Source of the DNA: Tolypocladium sp. Sup5 PDA-1
Taxonomy: Eukaryota; Ascomycota; Sordariomycetes; Hypocreales; Ophiocordycipitaceae
Assembly: GCA_000750105.3 (NCBI GenBank)
Contig: JPHH03000012.1
Coordinates: forward strand, 248,001-312,000
DNA length: 64,000 bases
Direction of reading: 5' to 3'
Each line of letters starts with the position of its first letter. The first letter of the stretch is position 1. The notes under the pieces are model-generated. The model had not been told where the DNA came from. It was given only the letters and a program-made list of their open reading frames with translations, and did no database searches. Positions 11,008-21,216 of this stretch are shown here, in pieces. The position numbers were made by a program, and so were the translations under genes.

Positions 11008-13834
11008 ATGAAGACCGACTTCAAGGTATGGCTGAGCCCCAATTGGCGCAGGCGCATGCATTCCGACTCTTGCTAATAGTGTGAGTCGCAGTTTTCGAAC
11101 TTGCTGGGCACCGTCTACTGCCAGGGCAATCTGCTCTTCAGCCCCGATGGCACCCATCTCTTCTCGCCCGTGGGGAACCGGGTGACGGTCTTCAACCTGG
11201 TAGAGTATGCATACCTTTATAACTGTTGATTGACCGTGTGTGAGCGTGTGTCTAACGGGAGTCTCCGACAGGAACAAATCATACACACTTCCCTTTGCGC
11301 ACCGCAAGAACATCTCGAGAATCGGACTTGCACCCCGCGGCAACATCCTCCTCACAGTCGACGAAGACGGCCAAGCGATACTCACCAACATCCCTCGCCG
11401 GATAGCCATATACCACTTCTCTTTCCGAGCGCAGGTCACGGCACTCGCCTTCTCCCCCTCCGGGAGACACTTCGCGGTCGGACTCGGTCGCAAGATTGAG
11501 GTGTGGCACGTGCCTTCGACGCCAGACTCGAACGTTGGCGGCGAGCTCGAATTCGCACCGTTTGTGAGACACCATACACATACTGGGCACTTTGATACTG
11601 TGCGGCATATCGAGTGGTCGAGCGACTCCAGGTTCTTCCTGACTACCTCCAAGGATCTCACGGCGAGAATATGGAGCTTGAATCCGGAGGAAGGCTTTAC
11701 GCCGACGGTGCTCTCGGGCCACAAGCAAGCAGTTGTTGGAGCATGGTTCTCCGAAGACCAGGAAACCATCTACACCGTGAGCAAGGATGGCGCCGTCTTT
11801 GATTGGCGCTACGTCAAGCCCATTAATCGCATTGAAGAGGACGACGAGATGCGGGATGAAGACGACGACTCTGACATGCGATGGCGGATAGTCCAGAAGC
11901 ACTATTTCATGCAGGGGAGCGCCCACGTGAAATGCGCGGCCTTCCACCCAGAGTCAAACCTGCTGGTGGCTGGCTTCTCGAATGGCATCTTTGGACTCTA
12001 CGAGATGCCAGACTTCAACAATATCCACAAGTTGAGCATCTCCCAGAACGACATTGACTTTGTGACCATCAACAAGAGCGGGGAATGGTTGGCTTTTGGA
12101 GCCTCGAAACTCGGTCAATTGCTGGTATGGGAGTGGCAGTCGGAGTCTTACATTCTCAAGCAGCAAGGCCATTTCGACTCGATGAACTCACTCGTCTACT
12201 CGCCGGATGGGCAGCGGATCATAACGACGGCCGATGACGGCAAACTCAAGGTGTGGGACATCGAATCAGGGTTCTGCATCGTTACCTTCACCGAACACAC
12301 GAGTGGCGTGACGGCCTGTGAGTTTGCGAAAAAGGGCAACGTCCTTTTCACGGCCAGTCTCGACGGCTCGATCCGAGCATGGGACCTCATCCGGTACCGA
12401 AACTTCCGCACATTCACAGCACCGACCCGGCTATCGTTCTCTTGTATGGCTGTGGACCCTAGTGGTGAGGTTGTCGCGGCCGGATCTCTGGACTCTTTCG
12501 ACATTCACATTTGGTCCGTCCAAACTGGCCAGCTCCTTGATCAGCTGTCCGGCCATGATGGCCCGGTTTCTGCTCTGGCATTTGCGCCAAACGGAGGGTC
12601 TCTGATCAGTGGCAGTTGGGATCGCACTGCTCGGATATGGTCAATCTTCAGCCGGACACAGACTAGCGAACCCCTCCAGCTGCAAGCAGATGTGCTGGAT
12701 ATTGCTGTACGGCCGGATTCTCTGCAGCTCGCCATCTCGACGCTCGACGGGCAGTTGACGTTCTGGTCCCTGGCAGATGCCGAGCAAATCGCCGGGCTGG
12801 ACGGACGTCGCGATGTATCCGGAGGGCGACAGATTACGGACCGAAGGACCGCGGCCAACGTCTCCGGGACCAAAAGCTTCAATTCCATTCGCTACAGCAT
12901 GGATGGAAGCTGTCTCATTGCTGGTGGCAACAGCAAATACATCTGCCTGTACTCGGTGACAACCATGGTCTTGCTGAAGAAGTTCACCGTCAGTGTCAAC
13001 CTGTCCCTATCCGGGACACAGGAGTTCCTCAACAGCAGGAATCTGACGGAGGCGGGACCTATGGGAGGGCTGGACGACCAAGGCGAGGCATCCGACCGCG
13101 AAGATCGCATCGACTCGAGCCTGCCGGGATCCAAGCGTGGCGGAGACCCTTCAGCCAGGAAGAAGCTGCCGGCCGTCCGTGTGACGGGCATTGGCTTCTC
13201 GCCTTCTGGAAGTGCGTTTTGTGCCGCCTCGACAGAGGGCCTCCTCATCTACAGCCTTGATACCACTCTCCAGTTCGATCCATTCGACCTGAACATGGAG
13301 ATTACTCCCGCCTCGACCCTGAACGTGCTGGAAACGGAGCGCGACTTTCTCAAGGCCCTCGTCATGGCTTTCAGGCTAAACGAGGCTGGCCTGATCAAGC
13401 GGGTGTTCTTGGCCGTGCCGCCAGCGGACATTTCCCTCGTGGTGGCAGACTTGCCGACCGTCTACGTGTCCCGGCTGTTGCGCTTCGTCGCCGCCCAAAC
13501 CGAAGAGTCCCCGCACATTGAGTTTTGCCTCTTGTGGATCAAGGCGCTTGTCGACAAGCACGGCGCGTGGCTGACGGCCAACAGGGGCAAGGTGGATGTC
13601 GAGCTGCGGATAGTCTCGCGCGCTGTATCGAGGATGCGTGACGAGATCCGCAGACTGGCGGATGAGAATGTCTACATGGCGGACTACCTCCTAGGGCAAG
13701 CTGGCAAGGAGACGCAAAAGGGGGGCGACCGGCGGCTCAAGTCGGGTGGACAGCAGATGATTGACCTGGGCATGAGCGGCAACGCAGAGTCTGGCGGGGA
13801 GTCGGACGACGACGAGTGGATTGGACTAGAGTAA
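11008..13834 (+). CDS. PWP2: Periodic tryptophan protein 2, U3 snoRNP/SSU processome subunit
   Basis: Exons join(11008..11025,11092..11204,11272..13834) encode 897 aa, or 899 if the in-frame ATG at 11002 is used. The very short first exon gives MKTDFK and joins FSNLLGTVYCQGNLLFSPDG, the conserved Pwp2 N-terminus. Tandem WD40 repeats fill most of the protein (ENKSYTLPFAHRKNISRI, GRKIEVWHVP, TGHFDTVRHIEWSSDSRFF, KDLTARIWSL, VWDIESGFCIVTF, SGSWDRTARIWSIF). The C-terminal Utp12 domain follows (FDLNMEITPAST, VETERDFLKALVMAFRLNE), then an acidic end (SGGESDDDEW). Pwp2 belongs to the UtpB subcomplex, needed for early 18S rRNA processing in the nucleolus. Length and domain order match the family. Confidence 0.96.
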
Positions 13835-13983
13835 GACGGCTGGTTCATATAGATGGATGTAACTGTAAATACCCACAAACCATGTGTTTCAACCTAGAGA
13901 CGTGCCGCAGATTCGTGTTGCATGTTGGCGAACCTGCCTGATCAGTTTCTCACACGACCCTCGCCAAGCGTGTCCGGTTTCCC

Positions 13984-15548
13984 TTACGTTGCCTTGGGGA
14001 TGCCCTCCCACGCCTCCTTGAACCCAGTCGACCGCACCCACTCGTGCTCGTCGCCCTCGACGCCGCGCAGCAGCATGTACATGACCTTGAGCCACGCCTC
14101 GTCCCCCTCGATGCGGATCCACGGCCGGCCGGCCCACTTGCGCGAGACCTCCTGCGCGAGCAGCAGCGCGCGCGCCGTCTTGATGGTGTGCCCGTCGTCG
14201 ACGACGCCGTGGAACCGCGGGAGGAGGTCGCGCGCCTGGGCTACGGGGTGGGCGTCCCCGGGCGCGTACGTCTCGAGGGCGTCGGCGAGGCGCAGGGGCG
14301 GGCTCCCGCGGGCGAGGTACTCGACGCAGTCCAGGCGCAGCTTCCACTCGAGCAGGCGGGCGCGGGCGGCGGCGGGGATCCAGGCGGCGTGCTTGTTGAG
14401 GGAGAGGAAGAAGGGCGCCGAGGTGAGGTGGTGGCTGCCTCGCGTCAGTGATGCTGCTGCTGCTGCTGATGCTGCTGGTCGCTGGGATAGGGATAGGGAT
14501 AGGGGCAGGGACCAGGGCGGCTTACATGAGGAAAAAGTCAAACTTGGGAATGTATGGCGGGTTCCAGGAGGCGGCGGCGGCGATGTAAGCGGCGGAATGG
14601 ATCATCTCGGCGGTGCGCTCCTCGACTTCGTCGGGCGAGACGCGGATCTGGGCGAGTAGCGCGACGGCCTCGTCCTCGGCGCGGGCCAGCACGCCGTCGT
14701 AGATGCGGTTCGGGTCCTCCCAGTGGGCGCTCGTCGCGAGCTTCTCGTTCTCCTGGCGGACCGTCTCGCAGATCTCCGCCACGGGGCGCTGCGGCCTCGC
14801 GGGAGCAGCAGCAGCAGCAGCAGCAGCAGCTTTGTCGACCTTGCCCATAAACTCGCCGAGGCGGTCCTTGTGCACCGCCGCCTGCGCCAGGCCCTCGGCG
14901 ACGACGGCGGGCTGCTCCCACTCGACGCCGTACATGAGCTGGATCATGGGGTGCAGGAAGCCCGCGTACAGCCGGCCGCGCAGGTCGGCGCTCCTGGCCG
15001 ACGCATCGTCGAAGACGTACTCGGTGAGGACGGCCTGCCAGCCCTTGCGCTCGATCTCGCGCTGGAAGAAGGTGAGGAAGTCGGCGTAGTGCCGCCCCTT
15101 GCCGAGGTACTTGGGCGCGCCGGCGGCCCAGTCGTTTTGGAGTTCCTCGACGACGGTGCTGTGCGCGTTCATGGCCTTGATCTGGTACGTCTTGTTCTTG
15201 TCGTAGGCCTGCTGGAGGAGGTCCGGGGCGGCGCCGGTGCCGTAGAGGGTGAGGAGCTGGTGGAGGATCTGAGGTGATGACTCTGGTCAGTGTGCCGACG
15301 GCCCCTGGGCTAACGTCAGGTCAGGGCAAGCTGCGTACGTGGTTGTGGAATCCATCTGCATTGAAGAAGACGTGGTGATTCTGCACATCTAGTCAGTATA
15401 GACCCAACTCGTTGAATGGCTGTCATGGACGCACCTCGAGGTCCTTTTGGAGCAGCTCCGTGACCTTGGCCGCCGTCGCCTCGTCCTGCTCGACCTTGAG
15501 CAGGCCAGTGTCCCGCGCGGGGACGTGAATCCGATACGCCGTCGCCAT
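13984..15548 (-). CDS. Questin-oxidase-like family protein
   Basis: Exons complement(join(13984..14434,14526..15268,15339..15380,15435..15548)) encode 449 aa; the second exon is only 42 nt. Conserved-looking segments are NHHVFFNADGFHNHILHQLLTLYGTGA, KYLGKGRHYADFLTFFQ, GFLHPMIQLMYGVEWEQP, the KFDFF-HH region and HTIKTARALLLAQEVSRKW. These recall the questin oxidase-like family, whose characterised members perform Baeyer-Villiger-type ring cleavage in anthraquinone-derived pathways. Many members lie outside any gene cluster, and no polyketide synthase or tailoring gene is nearby here, so the substrate is unknown. A (GCT)9 tract encodes nine alanines near residue 200. The ATG at 15548 (MATAYRIHVPARD) is chosen because upstream in-frame sequence looks non-coding. 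It converges on PWP2 with a 149-bp gap. Confidence 0.82.
14804..14830. repeat. AGC/GCT trinucleotide tract (9 units), polyalanine
   Basis: Nine uninterrupted AGC units on the plus strand read as GCT on the coding strand and give nine alanines inside the questin-oxidase-like protein, in a linker between two conserved blocks. Confidence 0.9.
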
Positions 15549-16597
15549 ACTTCCAAGCGTATCCGCACAGACCGAGTGGTGGTAGAACGTTTGTCGTCTT
15601 GGAGCAGCTATCGTCCTGTGGGCGCGTCGCAGTATCGCTCGCGGTACGGATAGTCGCATGAGACGCAGGTTGCTGGCGCGATGCCTCTTCCGACGGCCCG
15701 CCGCGACACTCCCGTCTGGCCCAGCCCCTTTATACGACAACTGCAGTCCGACTGGCTTTCTCGGTTCCGGTCGCACGAGGGCTTTCACAAGGCGAACTCG
15801 GGTGCAACACTGGACGTGCAGTGCTGACAAATGGCGACAAGGCCGCGCCGTGATGCCCTCGGATGTCCGAGAGGTGGCCACTAGCAGAGTAGATTGCAAA
15901 GCGACGGCAGCGCATTGGCTGTGCCGCGAAGCTTTCCCCGGATTCTACGGAGTGGTGGGCGACATCATGACGTCGTTTAGCTGCGGTGGTCCAAAAGGAC
16001 AGCGCTCGGCTCACTGAACCTCGTCGCCACCACTCAGCAGCCGTTGCAGCGGCAGCAGACACCGGCAATGTCGGGGCCTGAACCTCCGCTTGCCGACGTT
16101 TCATCGGCCCGGCACTCGGAGAAAGGAGCAAGTTCGAGGCCCTACAGTGTAAGACGGGCCGCGCTGCTGGACACCGCCATCCCGAATATGATGCGTCGAC
16201 GCTCAGGACAGACACATACATGAACGTGGCAACCGCATGGTTTTCCGTTTCTGCATCGTTGGGCCCATGATGCTGGCAGGCATGTCTGTTCACGCTTCCG
16301 CGGTCCGATACGTGCTGTTGCGCGGGGCTTTATTCTCACTGGGGATATCGGGATGCACGAAGTTGGCTCAGAACCAGGGGTGGCCAGCTACTGTCGAACC
16401 AATCGGTTTGCACTCGGGCCTCCCGTCCAATAGAGTATCAAGAACTTTCATTCACGGGCCGCATAGCCCAGTACTCGAACGTCTACCTGTGTTCGTCCTA
16501 CGTACCCGATCCTTCATCAAAACTTTTCGCATTCCAAAAACTGCCGTGCCACATTAATGCCCAGCCAGCCGCGCCATCATCCCCTGGACAAACGGCC
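15549..16597. other. Intergenic region, no gene recognised
   Basis: This lies between the start of the questin-oxidase-like gene and the stop of the NAP gene, both on the minus strand. Several overlapping open frames are present but contain no recognisable motif. I regard it as the upstream region of the questin-oxidase-like gene plus the 3' flank of the NAP gene. Confidence 0.55.
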
Positions 16598-17753
16598 TCA
16601 CGCCTTGCGCTTCTTCTGCGGCGGGCTGTCCTCGCCGTCGGCCTCCTCCATGTCCTCGTCGTCATCGGACTCAAAGTCCATGTCGCTCAGAGCGTCCTGC
16701 TCCTGGGCTTGGGCTGCAGACAGGCGTTAGTCGGCTTCTTCTTCTTATTCCTCCATCTCCTCGCCGTCTTCCTCCTCAGAGTCCTCATCCTGGCTCTCGA
16801 AGAACTCACTGAAGTACTTGATGGCGCCGGGCCACAGGTCCTCGGAGATAGCAACCGCCAGGTCGTCGGCCGTGGGGAAAATCTCCAGCTCGTACTCGTC
16901 GTCATCCTCCTCCTCCTCATCGTCCTTGACCTCGACCTCCTTGCCCTCCTTGCGGGCCTGGCGGCGCTCCTGCTCCTCCTTGGCGGCCTCGCGGTCCTCC
17001 TCGGGAGTGATGTTCCTGCCGCGGAAGCCGAACCAGGCGAAGAAGCTGACGCCGCCCAGGCCCGTGTTCTCCATCTGCTCCTTGAGCTTCTTCTTGGCCT
17101 CGGTCTCCTCCGTCTTGCCCGCCTTCTCCTCCTCCCAGACCTTCTTGGCCAGGGCCAGCAGGCCGCCCGTCAGGTCCTTGTCGCCCTTCCACTTGATGTC
17201 GACGGGCTCGCTGACGAGGCCGGCCCAGCCGTCCTTGGCGTGGCGCCACCAGAACTTCTTCTCGAGGACCGTGTTCTCAAAGTACTCGTTCTCGCTGAAC
17301 TCGAACTTGATGGCGATGCTGCGGGGGTCGCCCTGGGGCAGCTCGAAGCGCTCGACGGACAGAGACTTCAGGGAGCCGAGGAGCAGGGCAGCGTCGCTGG
17401 GCTGGATGTACTCGTCAATGTCCGCCGGCGACTGCTCGAAGACGAGAGGCCAGAAGTTGGGGATCTGGGAGATGACCTTCTCGCGCTTGACGTAGAGGGC
17501 CTTGGTGAGCTTGTCCTGCTGGCGGACTGTTGAGCCATACGTCAGCCGCCTCTCCTCATAAACTCTAGAAATGCGCGCGCGCAAAAACGGTATGACGGTC
17601 GCCACGACACTGAGCTGCATTGCGCCCAGCGCCTCAGGGCGCCAACCACGGGAACAGTAACTTACGCAGTTCAAGCTCGACATCCTCAAAGTCATCCTCG
17701 AGGTCCTCGAGCTGCTCGTAGGCGATGGGGATGTCCAGATTCTCGGCCGACAT
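16598..17753 (-). CDS. NAP/SET family histone chaperone
   Basis: Exons complement(join(16598..16713,16810..17526,17666..17753)) encode 306 aa. The protein starts MSAENLDIPIAYEQLEDLEDDF and continues with the long dimerisation helix (LELLRQQDKLTKALYVKREKV). The NAP earmuff domain follows (IPNFWPLVFEQSP, KFEFSENEYFENTVLEKKFW, SFFAWFGFRG), then an acidic stretch (VKDDEEEEDDDEYELEIFP) and LWPGAIKYF. After the last splice the tail is TQAQEQDALSDMDFE..., acidic and ending in the basic PPQKKRKA, a likely nuclear localisation signal. Such proteins bind histones and assist nucleosome assembly; size and layout are nearest SET. If the last intron (16714..16809) is retained, the frame stays open and ends in a different acidic tail. 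Confidence 0.92.
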
Positions 17754-19573
17754 GGTGGCGGTGTTTGTTGATGTGTGTGAGTGAGGAGGGATGAGAGGGC
17801 AAGCCGTCTTGAAATAAGATATGATGGAGGGAGCCTGGTCTCGTTTTATAAGCCCGCCAGGGATTCGACGACGCAAACTGCAAAAAAAAATCTGCGCGCC
17901 CCAGAAATTTTAACGGTCAGAGGCAAACGACCAGCTCGGCTTTGGCTGCAGGCAAGCTCTCCTCAAAAAAGCTTTCTTTGGTGGAGGAAATTTACTCTAC
18001 GTTACTTTTAGTGGTGCGGTTGATGTCATTGGGCCCGTAACACCCCTGTAGCCGCTTGGTACCTGCGAGGGGGTCCTGGTCCACGGCTCGGGGTGCTTGT
18101 GGGCTGTTTTGGCCCGCTGGTTGGCAGGTCAAACAGGCACCAATAAATAGAGCAGGAGCATGATGCGGCAGACAGCAGGGGAAGTGCTGCAGGCGAAGGG
18201 ACTTTTAGAGTACTTGCCCGGTACAAGCACTGGCTAGAGAATGCGCAAACGCTCCAGGGCTTCCGTGCGGCTTCTTGCAGGCACCGCTGTGGCTTTTAAA
18301 CAGAAGTCAGGGTCCACGGTGCGGCGCATGCGAATATTGGCACTGTCTTGAAGGCACCATCACTCCTGCGCCATCCACAGTGAGACGAGAATGCACCGTG
18401 CATATGAAGCTGGAGCCGTCTTAACACGGCCAAGCTTCAACCTCACCGGCCGCTGCACCTACATGGCGTTTTTAAGGAACTCTATGGACGATACACTTGT
18501 CTTGATACCCATTGGCCTTTCAATCTGCCCACCGGAGCCGTCTACGGTGGCGGCCTTGATCCTCATGCCGTGCGCCGCGAGCTCAACCCCAAGTACATAG
18601 CTGGTACTGATCTGAAGGCTTGATATCATGTCATCTGGCTGCAGCTGTTTGGACCACAGCGAATGTAGCAAGCAAGCAAACTTGCAATCGCGTTGAGTCA
18701 TCCAGAAGCCAACGACCTGATCAGTCAAACGACATTACTTCAAGGCATACGCGGTTTCGGATGTGGCGCATGGTTGCTGTTGAGTGTTGAGGCATCGTAA
18801 CCTGCGCCACATCATCCAGCAGCGCCCTGGAACGCTCATGTCCTCACCCTCTCAAATCACACGAGGAGTGATTCATGTCAACGCCCGTAAGTGTGCAAAT
18901 AAATACCCATCATCCATTGTACATATATTATCCCAGCAACTAATTCATCCAATCAGATACTTGGCTGATCGTCTGCAAACAAACAACTGAAAGTTGCAAG
19001 TTTATGTGGGGCTGTGCAGCCTATACCGGCCCTGTTAGCCTGACAGCCTCAAGCCCTCAACCAGATCTCAACCCGGCCTGACTGGACTGTCACTCAGCAA
19101 CATGGGCCGACAGCAGCTCTGCCATCACTCGATTCTCCCAAAATCAAAACTCGCACATCAGTAACGGCCCGGCAGTTGTCAGGCCGACTATAAATTCGCG
19201 TCCTCGGTCGGGCTCAAGCTGTCTCCTTGCAGTTCTCTCCTTCACCGTTGCAACCCCCACCCTCATCCCAACCACATCTCGCCTCCGTTGTCGGCAGCTC
19301 GGAACCCTGCTTCAGCTCACTTGACAACTCTGTGGTTATTTGAAACTTTCAACATCTCAACCTCATTCCCCTTCGTGGTCAAGAGCCTCGCAGACTTGCC
19401 CAGCTTTCTTGACAACTTCGTCATCATTCCTTGAACCCCTCAACGTCGCAACCTCATCCCCCTTTTGTGGCTGAGAGCCTCGCAACCCCAGCTCCCTCGA
19501 CAACTTCCTGGTAATTACTTGAAGCCTCTCTACGTCACAACATCACCACTCACGCTCTCTAGCCCTCAACACC
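17754..19573. other. Divergent intergenic region with CutC leader
   Basis: This 1.8-kb region separates the NAP and CutC genes, which are transcribed away from each other. Nothing between about 17900 and 19190 resembles a gene. CTATAAATT at 19188-19196 is TATA-like. The stretch 19321-19552 holds the 88-nt tandem repeat described separately and is probably transcribed leader of CutC. Confidence 0.55.
19321..19552 (+). repeat. 88-nt tandem repeat, about 2.6 copies, in the CutC leader
   Basis: Units start at 19321, 19409 and 19497, each beginning T(T/C)GACAACTTC-like, then a TTGAA...C(A)ACxTC segment, CAACCTCAT.CCCC, TGTGGCT/GTGGTC and GAGCCTCGCA. Period is 88 nt; the third copy is partial and ends shortly before the CutC ATG at 19574. 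Copies are diverged, so the repeat is not recent. Confidence 0.75.
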
Positions 19574-20407
19574 ATGAGCCAACCCAGTGCTCGCAAGATG
19601 CCCCTCGAAGTGGCCGTCTTCTCGGCTGAGAGCGCGCTCACGGCCCAGACCCTGGGGGCCTCCCGCGTCGAGCTCAACGCCGGCGGCTCCTACGGCGTTG
19701 GCGGCCTGACTCCCGCCATAGAGGAGCTCGCAAATCTCCGGGCCGAGCCGCGCAAGCTCACCATCCCGGTCCACGTCATGATCCGGCCGCGCGGTGCCCC
19801 GGCAGAAGGACCCGACTTCGTCTACTCCGCCCGTGAGCTCGCGGAGATGTTCACCGCCATCTCCCGGTTCAAGGCGTCTGGACTCATGAACCCCCTCGAG
19901 GGCGACCGGTTCGTCTTTGGCGCCGTGACGGAGGTTGACAACGACGACGAGGGCGAGCCCGGCGACAAGAGAATCGAGATCGATGACGGCATCTGCACGG
20001 CGCTCATCGAGATTGCAACGCCCTTTGGCTGCGTCTTCCACCGCGCCTTTGACCCCATCGCCGGGAGTGGGCGTTGCATCGACGGCGCCGAGCAGCTGGC
20101 CAAGCTCGGGTTCCAGGGCCTCCTCACAGCTGGCGGCTTGAACAGCAGCTGCTGCAGCCAGGAAAACGTTGACAAAATCGACTACATGTGCCGTCACATG
20201 GCCGGCAAGATCCAGATCATTGCCGGTGGAGGCTTGCGTCACCACAACGTCCGCAAGGCGGCTGCTCAGCTCGCCGTCTACGACGACAACAGCATATGGT
20301 TCCACACCGCCGCCGTCAAGACCATCAACGGCGCCCTGACCGAGCATCTTGACGGGGACGAGCTCGCCGACGTCCTCACCGTGCTGGGACAGGTCCAGCC
20401 GGCCTAG
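19574..20407 (+). CDS. CutC family protein
   Basis: A single exon of 277 aa. The TIM-barrel CutC signature is clear: LEVAVFSAESALTAQTLGASRVELNAGGSYGVGGLTPA at the N-terminus, PVHVMIRPRG, FGAVTEVD, CVFHRAFDPI, GLLTAGG and IQIIAGGGLRHHNV. CutC was first linked to copper tolerance in E. coli; in eukaryotes its exact role remains uncertain, so I name only the family. The fungal ALTEHLDGDELADVLTVLGQ tail is intact. The first ATG of the frame is used; a second at residue 9 is possible. There is no intron. Confidence 0.93.
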   Translation: MSQPSARKMPLEVAVFSAESALTAQTLGASRVELNAGGSYGVGGLTPAIEELANLRAEPRKLTIPVHVMIRPRGAPAEGPDFVYSARELAEMFTAISRFKASGLMNPLEGDRFVFGAVTEVDNDDEGEPGDKRIEIDDGICTALIEIATPFGCVFHRAFDPIAGSGRCIDGAEQLAKLGFQGLLTAGGLNSSCCSQENVDKIDYMCRHMAGKIQIIAGGGLRHHNVRKAAAQLAVYDDNSIWFHTAAVKTINGALTEHLDGDELADVLTVLGQVQPA

Positions 20408-21216
20408 AGGGATCCGGCTGGCCACTGGTTGCAGCACTATGGCCCAGGTTCGCGCCGCCAGCCCTCCATGACATGACACGACCTCGAAACAACAGCACCT
20501 CCCTCTGCCAGTTTCTGTTTTGCTAACTCTTTTTTCTTTCTTGCGTGGAGGCCGACTTCGACGAATCAACTCGGCGCCCGAGAGCGGGTTCGGGTTCTAC
20601 GGCGTCCATGGCTTCGCCATCCGTCTCGTTCTCTTCCCGACCAGCTACGTCGCCATCCGGGTTTCCGAGCCAGAGCTGGAGCTCCCGTCCAGGCCTGCAT
20701 CGGTTGGCTTTCATTCGAGCCTTGGGCGCGACATGTCCGCGAAGAAATGCTAGTTGGCACACAAGACGTGAGTCTTCTTTTTGCCTCTTGAGACTTGACT
20801 CGACATGGGATGCCTTTGGTTGATGCTGTAATGCTTCTGCACTTTTTGATTTTAGTTTGAGTGGAGGGAGGTCATGGTAGCAGGGTTTGCCGGGGACTTG
20901 GCTGGACGGGGAAAGGACGCGACAGGAGAGGACATTGATAGATATCACTGAGAGAGATGCAATAGTTCTTGCTTTTTTTGGGGGGGGGGGGGGCATTGAG
21001 AGGTTTTGAAGCCCATACACATTGCGAATCTCTTGCAGACTTGACGCCCGCTCTATTACTACTGCTACAACCTTGTGACTTGTTCTTTCATCTGCGAGTT
21101 GTTTCTGTTCTGTTCTACAACAGTTCTCGTCTTCTCATCTCGTCATCGTCGTCATCTCTACTGCTACATCCTGTTTCATTTTGATATCCCCCTTTCCCGT
21201 CGTCACCGCCGCACCC
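20408..21216. other. Convergent intergenic region
   Basis: Between the stop codons of CutC (plus) and the alkaline phosphatase (minus). It contains a T7-G14 tract at 20973-20993. An open frame near 20520-20750 has no recognisable content and is probably 3' UTR. Confidence 0.55.
20973..20993. repeat. T7G14 homopolymer tract
   Basis: Seven T residues are followed directly by fourteen G residues in non-coding sequence downstream of CutC. Its length may be inaccurate in the assembly. Confidence 0.9.

Noticed and set aside
16709..17533. 274-codon Leu-rich plus-strand frame
   Set aside because: It is antisense to the acidic NAP/SET coding region; the Leu-rich text is the complement of Glu/Lys codons.
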